Origin: Thermanaerothrix sp034436175
GTDB taxonomy: Bacteria; Chloroflexota; Anaerolineae; Anaerolineales; Anaerolineaceae
DNA: 64,000 nucleotides
Reading direction: 5' to 3'
Assembly (NCBI GenBank): GCA_964427505.1
Contig: CAYRUO010000005.1
Location: forward strand, 62,001-126,000
The notes beneath the pieces were generated by a model, which ran no database searches, was not told where the DNA came from, and saw only the letters and a program-made list of their open reading frames with translations. Position numbers and translations under genes: made by a program. Shown here one piece after another: positions 9,644 to 17,960 of this stretch (positions are counted from its first letter, which is position 1; each line of letters begins with the position of its first letter).

Positions 9644-10285
9644 ATGGTCAATGACTTGCTCCCATTATTGCTTCAGCGTTTATTACAACCCGCTGTGGGC
9701 GAATCCACTCGTTCTGACATGAGGAATGAGGGGGAGTTTGCCCAGATTCTGCAAGCCTGGCTGATAGCCTCGTTCTCAACACCGTCCACCAACAACTCGG
9801 CCGATTTGTCAGGGATGCCCTTGTGGAGCACATTACTGGAAATGGTGATCCGCCAAAATCTAACAAACGAGGGAATGGAGGAAGGCTCGGTCGCTGAAAG
9901 TGGTGGAGAGGCGTCTTCATTTCAATCTTGGCCTGTTCAGGGGCGTCTGACGCAAGAATTCCGTGCCCATCATCGCGGTATAGATATTGCCGTACCAGTA
10001 GGAACACCGGTCAGAACCACAATAAGCGGACAGGTTATTTACGCGGGTTGGAATAATCAGGGATATGGAAATTTGGTCATTGTGGAAAACGGTCCATGGC
10101 GTACGTATTATGCTCATCTGTCTGAAATTCCGGTGCGGGTTGGGCAGTGGGTGGAAGCGGGTGAAGTGATCGGCCTTTCGGGAAATACCGGTAATTCTAC
10201 AGGGCCACATTTGCATTATGAGGTGCGGCGACAAGGCGTGCCTGTTCACCCTGATGAGTTGTTGGTTTCTCGTTCGCAAATCTGA
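9644..10285 (+). CDS. M23-family peptidase-like protein at head of chemotaxis operon
   Basis: A 213-residue protein. Residues 95-205 form an M23/LytM domain with the metal ligands visible: His and Asp in HHRGIDIAVP and the HLHYE motif, plus the typical GNTGNSTGPHLH segment. The N-terminal 90 residues start with MVNDLLPLLLQRLLQ and have no recognisable signal peptide or lipobox, unlike most murein hydrolases. The start has a purine-rich site (GGGGAT) a few bases upstream. It ends 18 bases before cheA in the same direction. Linkage to chemotaxis genes suggests a role in opening the wall for a motility machine, or a non-murein role; both are inference. Confidence 0.85.
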   Translation: MVNDLLPLLLQRLLQPAVGESTRSDMRNEGEFAQILQAWLIASFSTPSTNNSADLSGMPLWSTLLEMVIRQNLTNEGMEEGSVAESGGEASSFQSWPVQGRLTQEFRAHHRGIDIAVPVGTPVRTTISGQVIYAGWNNQGYGNLVIVENGPWRTYYAHLSEIPVRVGQWVEAGEVIGLSGNTGNSTGPHLHYEVRRQGVPVHPDELLVSRSQI

Positions 10286-10303
10286 TGAAAAAGAGGCAAT
10301 GGA

Positions 10304-12595
10304 TTGCCAATGAGTCTCCAGTTTGACTTGAGCGCAGATGAATTGCCCATTTTTTTAGCCGAGACGGATGAACATCTTCAGACCCTCGATGAGGGATTGG
10401 TACGCCTTGAACGAGAAGAAGGCGATGAAGCCCTGATCCAGGCGCTTTTTCGGGCTGCGCACACTCTAAAGGGCTCAGCGGGCTTGATAGGTCACCGGCG
10501 TTTGGTGGACTTAACCCATGCGTTGGAGACCGTCTTTGATGCCCTGCGCAAGCACACGCTTCAGGTTACCCCAACGTTGATTGACCTGTGTTTGCAGGGG
10601 GTTGATGCACTGCGAACACTGCGGGACGAGGTGGTTTCATTGGAGCCAAGTCCTATAGACACCGCCCTGTTGGTGCAACAATTTTTAGCACAGGTGCGGT
10701 CCGCGCCAGAGGAACATGGTGCATCACCCCATCCAGAGCCGATTCGTCCCGCTTCGGTGGAAAACGAATCTCTCACCGCGGCAAACGGAGTGATTAAGGT
10801 GCGGGCCAAGATCTCGCCCCAGAGTGTAGCCTCAGCGGCCAGAGCATTACAGGTTCTGCTGGCGCTGCAGGAAATCGGTGACGTGCTCGAATCGCAACCT
10901 ACGCAAGCGCAAATTGAAACCGCGGCTCCGGTATTGCAGATAGAGGTTAAGGTTCGCACAACAGTTCCGATTGCAGAAGTAAAACGCCGATTAGCGCAGA
11001 TTAGTGAACTGGAATGGATTGAGGTCGTTGATGGAAGAAGTAGCAGAGAAGCGTCTGCTACAGCCAGTGCTCAGGAACCACTGAAGGACGACGGGAGTGA
11101 TTTGGAGATTGAAGAGCCGGCACGATTGGGGGATTACTTGGTTCAGCAAGGATTAATCACTGCTGGGCAGTTACAACGGGCATTAGAAGAGCAAAAGCGC
11201 CGTCCCCAGGGAACCTTGCTGGGGAATTTGCTTGTCGAGATGGGGTATATCTCGCAAGCCACATTAGACCGCGCGCTTGCCGATCTCTTACACGAGCATC
11301 AGCGCGCTCTGGCGGCGATGAAATCGGCCATTGCTGAGCAGCGCACGCGCGAGAGTAGCGCAGATAAAACCGTGCGCACCAGCGTGGAACGCCTTGATGC
11401 TCTTATGAATCTGATTGGCGAATTGATTACCGATCGAAACCGGCTTTTTCAGATCCGCAATCAACTTCAAGCAACTTTTCAAGGGCACGAACAGGTCACA
11501 GCGCTGGCGGATACCATTACACACCTGAGCCGCATCACGGATCAATTGCAAGAAGAAGTGATGCGAATTCGGATGGTGCCCATATCGAGTGTATTCAATA
11601 AATTTCCCCGCATGGTGCGTGACCTGGCGCGCAAAGCTAACAAAGAGGTCGAATTAATCCTACATGGGGAAGACACTGAATTAGATCGTTCGGTAATAGA
11701 CGAAATTCATGATCCGCTTATCCATTTGATACGCAACGCGATTGATCATGGCATTGAGCCTCCGGAAGAACGGGTTAAGGTGGGCAAACCACCTCAGGGT
11801 CGGGTAACTCTAACCGCGCGGCATGAACAGGGTCGGATTGTGCTGACGGTGGAAGACGATGGGCGTGGGATTGATGTCGAGCGCTTAAAGAGTGCGGCGG
11901 TGCAAAAAGGTCTTTTGCGAGAGAGTGAAGCCGCTGCTCTACCACGAGAAAAGGCCATAGATCTGATCTTTGCCTCGGGTCTTTCCACGGCGAAACAGGT
12001 AACCGAAATCTCCGGACGTGGGGTGGGGATGGATATTGTGCGCAACAATATCGAACGCATTAACGGCTCGATAGTGGTTGAAACGACCCCGGGGCGTGGA
12101 ACATGTTTTCAAATTATCCTTCCCTTAACCCTGGCCATTGTGCCAACCCTATTGGTACGGGTGGAAGATACGGTGTTTGCGCTTCCACTCACCGCAGTTA
12201 CCGAGGTCTTACGCATTACCCCGCGTGAGATTCATACGGTTAACCAACGTCCGGTTTTCGTGTTGCGTGATCGGGTTTTGCCCCTGTTGCGCTTGCGCGA
12301 GGTGTTCGATTTTTCCTTGCATTCAAAGCCGGACGGATATGAGCACGTGGTGGTGGTGCGTGCTAATCAGCGTAGCGCAGGGCTGATCATTGATGATTTG
12401 ATCGGTGAGGAAGAGGTCGTGGTTAAGTCGCTAGGGGGGGTGATTGGTGAGGTGCCGGGTATCGCGAGCGCCGCTATTTTGGGAGATGGACGCGTTAGCC
12501 TGATTGTAGATGTGGCTGGGTTGCTCAGCATGGTGGAATCTTCCCTGGAAAACAGCGCCTTGGAGGGTGCAGCGATATGGCGGAATCCCAACTAA
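10304..12595 (+). CDS. cheA: Chemotaxis histidine kinase CheA with inserted MshEN-like domain
   Basis: The central kinase of the chemoreceptor array; it autophosphorylates and passes phosphate to CheY and CheB. Numbered from the TTG at 10304 (763 residues; an ATG at 10310 is the alternative, but spacing from AAGAGG favours TTG). HPt spans about 10-115 with His53 in AAHTLKGSAG. Residues 164-242 form the middle domain usual in this lineage. Residues 274-330 hold a two-motif repeat matching the MshEN/GspE N-terminal fold (RLGDYLVQQG and LLGNLLVEMG). The dimerisation helix starts near 358. The ATPase core has intact N (LIRNAIDHGIEP), G1 (DDGRGI) and G2 (GRGVGMDI) boxes, and the CheW-like domain fills 615-755. 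Confidence 0.95.
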   Translation: MPMSLQFDLSADELPIFLAETDEHLQTLDEGLVRLEREEGDEALIQALFRAAHTLKGSAGLIGHRRLVDLTHALETVFDALRKHTLQVTPTLIDLCLQGVDALRTLRDEVVSLEPSPIDTALLVQQFLAQVRSAPEEHGASPHPEPIRPASVENESLTAANGVIKVRAKISPQSVASAARALQVLLALQEIGDVLESQPTQAQIETAAPVLQIEVKVRTTVPIAEVKRRLAQISELEWIEVVDGRSSREASATASAQEPLKDDGSDLEIEEPARLGDYLVQQGLITAGQLQRALEEQKRRPQGTLLGNLLVEMGYISQATLDRALADLLHEHQRALAAMKSAIAEQRTRESSADKTVRTSVERLDALMNLIGELITDRNRLFQIRNQLQATFQGHEQVTALADTITHLSRITDQLQEEVMRIRMVPISSVFNKFPRMVRDLARKANKEVELILHGEDTELDRSVIDEIHDPLIHLIRNAIDHGIEPPEERVKVGKPPQGRVTLTARHEQGRIVLTVEDDGRGIDVERLKSAAVQKGLLRESEAAALPREKAIDLIFASGLSTAKQVTEISGRGVGMDIVRNNIERINGSIVVETTPGRGTCFQIILPLTLAIVPTLLVRVEDTVFALPLTAVTEVLRITPREIHTVNQRPVFVLRDRVLPLLRLREVFDFSLHSKPDGYEHVVVVRANQRSAGLIIDDLIGEEEVVVKSLGGVIGEVPGIASAAILGDGRVSLIVDVAGLLSMVESSLENSALEGAAIWRNPN
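11123..11293 (+). other. MshEN-like domain segment inside cheA
   Basis: Codons 274-330 of cheA encode two consecutive copies of the pattern R/L-L-G-x-x-L-x-x-x-G-x-I-x-x-x-x-L-x-x-A-L, the first ending in EEQ. This is the signature of MshEN domains, in which each 24-residue motif contacts one face of cyclic di-GMP. The second motif starts LLG instead of RLG. Binding here is inferred from the motif alone. Confidence 0.7.
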
Positions 12596-13206
12596 ATATC
12601 CCATTTGATGAGCAGTTGTTGAACGCTATGCGTCGAATTGCGGATGAAGGTGTGGCCCATGCGGCGCGCGGTTTCTCGGATATGGTCGGGGGTGCACTCA
12701 CGATGAGCCGTCCTCAGGCTCTGCTCGTGCCGGTTTCGCGTTTGCCCGAAATCTTCGGCTCACCGGAAGATGAGGCGGTGGGCATTTATCTGCGCACTGA
12801 GGGTAGTCTGGCATGCCAGATCATGTTAGTCGTTCCATTAAGCAAAGCGCTGGAACTTGTGGATATGGTGATGGGTCTACCCGCCGGCACAACTCAAGCG
12901 CTGGATCGGTTGGAACGCTCTGCGTTGGCTGAGGTGGGCAACCTGACGGCCTCATTTTTTATCAATCGGGTCGCCGAACTGACCGGGCAAGAGGCTCGTC
13001 CGACGCCACCCGCCGTGATTGTAGATATGCTGGGTGCCATTGTGGATATTGTGGTGGCGACAACAGGGGGCTTCGGTGAGCACTTGTTGGTCATTCGGGC
13101 CGGTTTTACCTGTGGTCAACGGACGGTGAATGCGGATTTTTGGGTTGTGCCGGATCCGGCAACGTTGCGCGTTTTTCATTGGCAGGGACCTTCTCTACCG
13201 TTATGA
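12577..13206 (+). CDS. cheC: CheC-family CheY-P phosphatase
   Basis: A 209-residue CheC/CheX-class protein that should dephosphorylate CheY-P. Classical CheC has two helices with an E-x2-N active site. Here the second is intact (LAEVGNLTAS, with a Pro about 22 residues later in RPTPP), while in the first (DEGVAHAARG) the Asn is His, so one active site is predicted. The start overlaps the end of cheA by 19 bases and has GGAGGG upstream. Its last bases overlap the cheD start, the usual CheC-CheD pairing in which CheD binding stimulates CheC. Confidence 0.88.
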   Translation: MAESQLNIPFDEQLLNAMRRIADEGVAHAARGFSDMVGGALTMSRPQALLVPVSRLPEIFGSPEDEAVGIYLRTEGSLACQIMLVVPLSKALELVDMVMGLPAGTTQALDRLERSALAEVGNLTASFFINRVAELTGQEARPTPPAVIVDMLGAIVDIVVATTGGFGEHLLVIRAGFTCGQRTVNADFWVVPDPATLRVFHWQGPSLPL

Positions 13207-13688
13207 GCCAGATATTAAGCGTTGGATTAGGTGAGGCAGTTGTGAGCAATGACCCACGAGCGGTCTTGGTAGCCTATGGGTTAGGGTCGTGTTTGGGTGT
13301 TGCCATCTATGACCCGGTCAGCCGCTTAGCGGGTTTGTTACATGCTGTGCTACCCATCAACGGTAATGGTCATCAGGATAATCCCTATAAATATGTGGAC
13401 AGCGGCATTCAAGCCCTCATAGAAGCGATGGAAGCCGCCGGCGGTCAGCGGCGTTATTTCATTGTGAAACTTGTGGGTGGCGCCAACATGCTACTCAGTT
13501 CGGCGCTCTCACACACCTTCGAAATCGGAACGCGTAATGTCCAGGCCGCTTATCGGGTTTTAGAAACCCTGAATCTAAAAGTGACAGGAGCGGAAGTGGG
13601 CGGCAATGTGGGGCGAACGGTTAAGTTGTTTGTGGAGTCGGGCAAACTGGTGGTGCGTCAAATTGGAGGTGTTGAACAAACACTCTAA
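13203..13688 (+). CDS. cheD: Chemoreceptor glutamine deamidase CheD
   Basis: A 161-residue CheD, which deamidates receptor glutamines and binds CheC. The catalytic Cys30 lies in GLGSCLGV and His47 in GLLHAVLP. The Thr normally found six residues before the Cys is Ala24 here, so deamidase efficiency may be reduced. KLVGGANML and the C-terminal GGNVGRTVKLF segment fit the family. The start ATG sits in an ATGA overlap with the cheC stop, which suggests coupled translation. No receptor gene is present in this window, so its substrates are encoded elsewhere. Confidence 0.92.
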   Translation: MSQILSVGLGEAVVSNDPRAVLVAYGLGSCLGVAIYDPVSRLAGLLHAVLPINGNGHQDNPYKYVDSGIQALIEAMEAAGGQRRYFIVKLVGGANMLLSSALSHTFEIGTRNVQAAYRVLETLNLKVTGAEVGGNVGRTVKLFVESGKLVVRQIGGVEQTL

Positions 13689-13721
13689 TTCCGTCATTTT
13701 TTGCAATTGAAAGGAGTAACT

Positions 13722-14078
13722 ATGGCAACAGTGCTTGTGGTGGATGATGCCGAATTTTTGCGGGTGCGTATCTCTAAGATGTTGGTTGCAGAGGGGTATC
13801 AGGTCATTGAAGCCGAAAACGGCGCGGTGGCAGTCGAGAAGTACAAAGCCGAGCATCCGGATGTGGTGCTGATGGATATCACCATGCCGGAGATGGATGG
13901 CCTAACCGCGCTTAAGAACATTCGTGCTTATGATCCCCAGGCCAAAGTCGTGATGTTGACCGCATTGGGACAGGAATCGGTGGTTTTGGAAGCCGTGAAG
14001 TCAGGAGCGCGCGATTTTGTGGTTAAGCCCTTTAACCAGGAACGCGTTCTGAGTGCTTTGCAAAAGTTGTTGGGATAG
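13722..14078 (+). CDS. cheY: Response regulator CheY
   Basis: A 118-residue single receiver domain. VVDDAE gives the acidic pocket, Asp52 is the phospho-acceptor (LMDITMPEMDG), the Thr switch is in MLTALGQ, and Lys is in VVKPFNQ. No output domain is present, as expected for the diffusible motor regulator. An AAGGAG site lies 6 bases before the ATG; a TTG further upstream in frame is less likely. It sits between cheD and cheB and is the presumed substrate of CheA and of the three CheC/CheX-class phosphatases in this operon. Confidence 0.93.
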   Translation: MATVLVVDDAEFLRVRISKMLVAEGYQVIEAENGAVAVEKYKAEHPDVVLMDITMPEMDGLTALKNIRAYDPQAKVVMLTALGQESVVLEAVKSGARDFVVKPFNQERVLSALQKLLG

Positions 14079-14093
14079 CAGCGGAGCCGCCTC

Positions 14094-15194
14094 ATGGCCT
14101 CTAAGGAGACTGCGGATGTGAATGGGCCGATACGTGTGCTGGTGGTGGATGATTCCGCCTTTATGCGCTTTACCATTACGCGCTATTTGAGCGAGGTCCC
14201 GGATATTCAGGTTGTTGGGGCGGCGCGGGATGGTGAAGAGGCATTGGATATGATCGCCCGTCTCAACCCGCAGGTCATCACCCTGGATGTTGAAATGCCG
14301 CGCTTAGATGGCTTGAGCACCTTACAAGAAATCATGCGCACACAACCCCGTCCGGTGATTATGCTGAGCAGCCTGACCAAGGAAGGCGCTCAGGAGACGG
14401 TGCGTGCGCTGACATTAGGAGCAGTGGATTTTGTGCCCAAACCGGACGGCAAGGCAAACATTCAGGCTGTCATGGACGAGGTCGTACAGAAAATTCGCCG
14501 GGCGGCACAGGTTAAAGCACGCGCCCTGGTGAACACAGTAGGGTCACCGGTGAGATCAGAAGACATCTCCGGTCAAGCATCCAGCAAGGTGACCCGCCCT
14601 TGGCGGGAAGGTGATGTGCTTATTGTGATCGGTGCATCAACCGGCGGCCCTCGGGCATTGAGCACCTTGATCCCGGCTTTACCCCATCATCTCAACGCGG
14701 CACTATTGATCGTTCAGCACATGCCGGCGGGCTTTACCCGTTCTCTGGCGCAACGTCTGGATAGCCTTTCGGCCTTTAGGATTAGAGAAGCAGTGCCGGG
14801 CGACCGCTTGGAAGTGGGGTTAGGGCTGGTTGCACCGGGCGGTTTTCACCTTACATTGGATGCCCAAGGAACGGTGCAACTTAACCAAAATCCGCCTGTG
14901 CATGGCGTACGCCCGGCGGTGGATGTGACTCTACTCTCCGTAGCCCAGTATTTTGCTCCCCGAACTCTAGGGGTGATTTTAACCGGGATGGGTAACGATG
15001 GCGCCAACGGTGCGGTGCTGATCCATGCCGCAGGCGGTTATGTAATCGCCGAAGATGAAACCACGGCGGTGGTGTGGGGAATGCCGCGGAGTGTGATCGA
15101 GGCACGGGCGGCGAACGCGGTCTTGCCGTTAACGGCTATGGCTGAAAAGATTGAGCAATTGGTACACCAATTCAACGGTGGTTGGAGGGACTAA
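14094..15194 (+). CDS. cheB: Chemotaxis methylesterase/deamidase CheB
   Basis: A 366-residue protein with an N-terminal receiver (VVDDSAFMR, phospho-acceptor Asp in ITLDVEMPRLDG, Lys in PKPDG) and a C-terminal methylesterase domain from about residue 175. The catalytic Ser is in GASTGGPRAL, the His in VQHMPAGFT, and the Asp in TGMGNDGANG. It removes methyl groups from receptor glutamates when phosphorylated by CheA, and opposes the CheR encoded next. The start is 15 bases after cheY, and the stop is 4 bases before the cheR start. Confidence 0.95.
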   Translation: MASKETADVNGPIRVLVVDDSAFMRFTITRYLSEVPDIQVVGAARDGEEALDMIARLNPQVITLDVEMPRLDGLSTLQEIMRTQPRPVIMLSSLTKEGAQETVRALTLGAVDFVPKPDGKANIQAVMDEVVQKIRRAAQVKARALVNTVGSPVRSEDISGQASSKVTRPWREGDVLIVIGASTGGPRALSTLIPALPHHLNAALLIVQHMPAGFTRSLAQRLDSLSAFRIREAVPGDRLEVGLGLVAPGGFHLTLDAQGTVQLNQNPPVHGVRPAVDVTLLSVAQYFAPRTLGVILTGMGNDGANGAVLIHAAGGYVIAEDETTAVVWGMPRSVIEARAANAVLPLTAMAEKIEQLVHQFNGGWRD

Positions 15195-15198
15195 GAGG

Positions 15199-15999
15199 AT
15201 GGAGCTGTTGGAATACGAACGTGTCAAGGCCTCCATCAAGAGTCTGCTTGGAATTGATCTTTCTTACTATAAAGACGAGCAGATGCGCCGCCGTTTGGAT
15301 TCGTGGCTGGTGCGTTCTAATAAATCTTCATGGGAGGAGTATTTTGCCTGGGTGAGGCGCGATGAGCAGGAACGGCAACGGTTACGCGATTATCTCACAA
15401 TCAATGTGAGTGAATTCTTCCGTGACCCTGAGCGATGGCAACTTTTACGTACCCACGTCTTGCCGCGATTGATTCAAGAGCAACGCCTTAATCGTCGTCA
15501 ACAGTTGCGCCTCTGGAGTGCCGGTTGTTCTACCGGCCAGGAGGCTTACTCGCTGGCAATGCTGTGTGATGAATTGGCAATTCGTCCAACGCCTTATATT
15601 CTGGCGACAGACCTCGACCGCGGGGCATTACGAAAAGCCCAGGCTCGGGGGCCATATCTGGCCGAAGAAGTGCGCCATGTGTCGCCGCTGCAAATACAAT
15701 CCTATTTTGAAGCGGGGGGACCACCTTACTATGTCCGTGAACAGGTGGCACAAAAGGTTGTCTTTCGAGAACAGAATCTGTTGGAAGATCCCTTTGAAGA
15801 GGATTTTGATCTGATTGTGTGCCGCAATGTGGTTATTTATTTCACGAACGAGGCCAAGGAAAAACTCTATCGCAAATTCTATCAGGCGTTACGGCCGGGC
15901 GGGTTCCTGTTCCTGGGGGGAACAGAGATTATTCCCCATCCCCAGGTTTATGGTTTCAGCGGTTTTCAAATTTCGTTCTACATAAAGAAGGCCCTATGA
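15199..15999 (+). CDS. cheR: Chemoreceptor methyltransferase CheR
   Basis: A 266-residue SAM-dependent methyltransferase. The N-terminal helical domain (about 1-70) is followed by NVSEFFRDPE, the SAM-binding WSAGCSTGQEAYSLAM motif, and the later DLIVCRNVVIYF and GFLFLGGTE segments. It adds methyl groups to receptor glutamates in adaptation. The ATG at 15199 has GGAGGGA 8-9 bases upstream and is preferred to an in-frame start inside cheB. Its stop overlaps the start of the HDOD gene by 4 bases. Confidence 0.94.
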   Translation: MELLEYERVKASIKSLLGIDLSYYKDEQMRRRLDSWLVRSNKSSWEEYFAWVRRDEQERQRLRDYLTINVSEFFRDPERWQLLRTHVLPRLIQEQRLNRRQQLRLWSAGCSTGQEAYSLAMLCDELAIRPTPYILATDLDRGALRKAQARGPYLAEEVRHVSPLQIQSYFEAGGPPYYVREQVAQKVVFREQNLLEDPFEEDFDLIVCRNVVIYFTNEAKEKLYRKFYQALRPGGFLFLGGTEIIPHPQVYGFSGFQISFYIKKAL

Positions 16000-16856
16000 C
16001 CTCACCTCGCTTCAACCTTGAGGTTTTGTTGCGTCGGATCGGTGACTTGCCTCCACTTTCACAGGCAGTCAATAAGGCGCTGGAGTTGATCCGCAATCCC
16101 AAGTCTAATCTGGCTGAGGTGGCTAATGTATTGGCGTTGGATCAATCCATGGCCAGTCTGATCCTGCGCTGGGCAAATTCGGCCTACTACAGCCCGATTC
16201 AACCTATCAAGACCGTGCATCAAGCCGTGGCGTATTTAGGACAAAATGCCGTGCAGAGCCTGATTCTGACGGCCTCGGTAGCGGCTCTGATGGACCGACC
16301 GGTGCCGGGCTATCGGTTGGATCGCGGAGAATTGTGGAAGCATGCGGTGGGGGTAGCCGGTGGGGCCCGCCTTGCTACCCAGCATTTGGGACCGCAGGTG
16401 GCCGAAGAGGCTTATCATGCCGGCTTGCTGTGCGATATTGGGAAATTGGCCTTTGAAGTTCTATTGCGTACCCTCGATCCTTTTGAGGGTTCTTGGCAGC
16501 AAATTCCATTTGACTATTTAGAACGCCATTATTTTGGGGTTGATCACGCTACATTGGGTGGTGAACTGGCACGGCGCTGGAATTTACCATCTCCCTTGCC
16601 GGAGGCTATCGCGTTTCATCATCGGCCAAGCCTGGCTGGCGAGGGGATGGTGTTGGCGGCAGCGGTGCACGTGGCCGATGCCGCCATGATGATGTTTGGG
16701 ATTGGCTTGGGGCGGGATGGGCTTCAATATCAGTTGGATTTGCGTGCGTTTCAGGTTTTGGGTCTGGATGAGGGGTTTTTTGATTACATGCTCCCACGCG
16801 TGAGTGCTCTGATAGAAGAAGCCGAGCACTATATCGGCTTGATGCGTCGGGGCTGA
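15996..16856 (+). CDS. HDOD-domain signalling protein
   Basis: A 286-residue HDOD protein, related to the HD phosphohydrolase fold but normally lacking its catalytic metal ligands. The core runs from about residue 10 to 210 (GDLPPLSQAVNKALELI, ANSAYYS, IKTVHQAVAYLG, HAGLLCDIGKLAF). A partial HD-like His-Ala-Gly...Asp remains, but the full ligand set is not evident. HDOD proteins often sit in chemotaxis and cyclic-nucleotide signalling operons, with poorly defined functions. It is translationally coupled to cheR (ATGA overlap) and precedes the cheX pair by 29 bases. Confidence 0.88.
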   Translation: MTSPRFNLEVLLRRIGDLPPLSQAVNKALELIRNPKSNLAEVANVLALDQSMASLILRWANSAYYSPIQPIKTVHQAVAYLGQNAVQSLILTASVAALMDRPVPGYRLDRGELWKHAVGVAGGARLATQHLGPQVAEEAYHAGLLCDIGKLAFEVLLRTLDPFEGSWQQIPFDYLERHYFGVDHATLGGELARRWNLPSPLPEAIAFHHRPSLAGEGMVLAAAVHVADAAMMMFGIGLGRDGLQYQLDLRAFQVLGLDEGFFDYMLPRVSALIEEAEHYIGLMRRG

Positions 16857-16885
16857 GTTCATCATTACGGAAAGGGATATAGGTC

Positions 16886-17404
16886 ATGAATGTCAATTTT
16901 CTCAATCCTTTCGTCGAAGCCGCAAATGAAGTGTTAATGGCTGAAATGAACGTAAGCACCACACGTGGCCCTCTTTCACTGCACAAATCCGCCTTAACCA
17001 CGGATGATGTTACCGTGTTGATCAGTCTGGTGGATGAACTGCAGGGAGTGGTGCTGTATGGACTCTCTTATGAGACGGCGCTTAAGTTCGTTTCGCTGAT
17101 GATGGGTCAGGACTTTCAAGAATTTGACAACCTGGCCCAAAGCGGCATTGCCGAATTAGGGAATGTTATTACCGGTCGCGCCACGATAAAGTTGGCTGAG
17201 GCGGGATACCGCACCAATATCTCACCACCTACTCTGATTTCAGGGCGCGGTGTGCAAATCTCGACCCTTGATTTTCCGCGTCTGGTGGTTCCCCTACAAA
17301 CCACCTTGGGTGATCTGGTGGTGCATTTGGCGGTCCGTGAAAGTCCGCCCGATATGAAGGGCAGTAATTTTGTGCCGCTCGCGGTTAATGGAGCGGGTTC
17401 GTGA
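16886..17404 (+). CDS. cheX: CheX-type CheY-P phosphatase, copy 1
   Basis: A 172-residue CheX family protein. It begins NVNFLNPFVEAANEVL, the typical CheX N-terminus, and carries one E-x2-N active helix (IAELGNVITG) followed by a Pro-Pro at SPPTLI. CheX homodimers remove phosphate from CheY-P. The next gene is a close paralog with the same LNPFVE start and the same active helix, so this is a tandem duplication that has diverged. A good AAAGGG site precedes the ATG. Confidence 0.9.
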   Translation: MNVNFLNPFVEAANEVLMAEMNVSTTRGPLSLHKSALTTDDVTVLISLVDELQGVVLYGLSYETALKFVSLMMGQDFQEFDNLAQSGIAELGNVITGRATIKLAEAGYRTNISPPTLISGRGVQISTLDFPRLVVPLQTTLGDLVVHLAVRESPPDMKGSNFVPLAVNGAGS

Positions 17405-17425
17405 CACAGGAGAGGAAGGATAAAA

Positions 17426-17941
17426 ATGAACGTCAAGTTCTTGAATCCCTTTGTTGAGTCGGCTTTTGAGGTGTTAAAAGCGGAAACGGGCTTTAACCTG
17501 CGGCGAGGTGACCTGGGATTAGAAAAAGGTGTCTATGTGACCGAGGATTTAACCGTAATTCTCTCGCTGGTCGGACAGGTCGAAGGCACGGTATTTTATT
17601 CAATGAGTCAGCCAACAGCGCTGGCCTTGGTCTCCCCGATGATGGGAAGTAATGTGGAAATGCTGGATCAACTTGCCCAAAGCGCTATCGCTGAGTTAGG
17701 GAATGTTATTACCGGGCGAGCTAGCGTCAAGTTGGCGCAGGCGGGTTATGAATCGGTGATCTCACCCCCCACGCTACTCTTGGGAAATGGTGCACGCATC
17801 TCAACCCTTGATTTTCCGCGCTTAATTGTTCCTCTTGAATTTGAGCGCGGGCAAGTCACCATTCACCTTGCTTTGCGTGAAGGGCGGGGAGGCGTGGTGC
17901 GCAGCAGCCAATTACCCACTCCACCGCGCCCGGAAGTGTGA
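17426..17941 (+). CDS. cheX: CheX-type CheY-P phosphatase, copy 2
   Basis: A 171-residue paralog of the preceding gene. KFLNPFVESAFEVLKAE, the active helix IAELGNVITGRASVKLAQAG and SPPTLLLGNGARISTLDFPR align directly with copy 1. Both copies keep the catalytic Glu and Asn. With the CheC upstream, the operon encodes three phosphatases of one superfamily, so signal termination may be split between states or partners, or the two CheX copies may form heterodimers (inference). A GAGAGGAAGGA site precedes the ATG. Confidence 0.9.
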   Translation: MNVKFLNPFVESAFEVLKAETGFNLRRGDLGLEKGVYVTEDLTVILSLVGQVEGTVFYSMSQPTALALVSPMMGSNVEMLDQLAQSAIAELGNVITGRASVKLAQAGYESVISPPTLLLGNGARISTLDFPRLIVPLEFERGQVTIHLALREGRGGVVRSSQLPTPPRPEV

Positions 17942-17960
17942 GATTGGATAGGGGAGTGCG

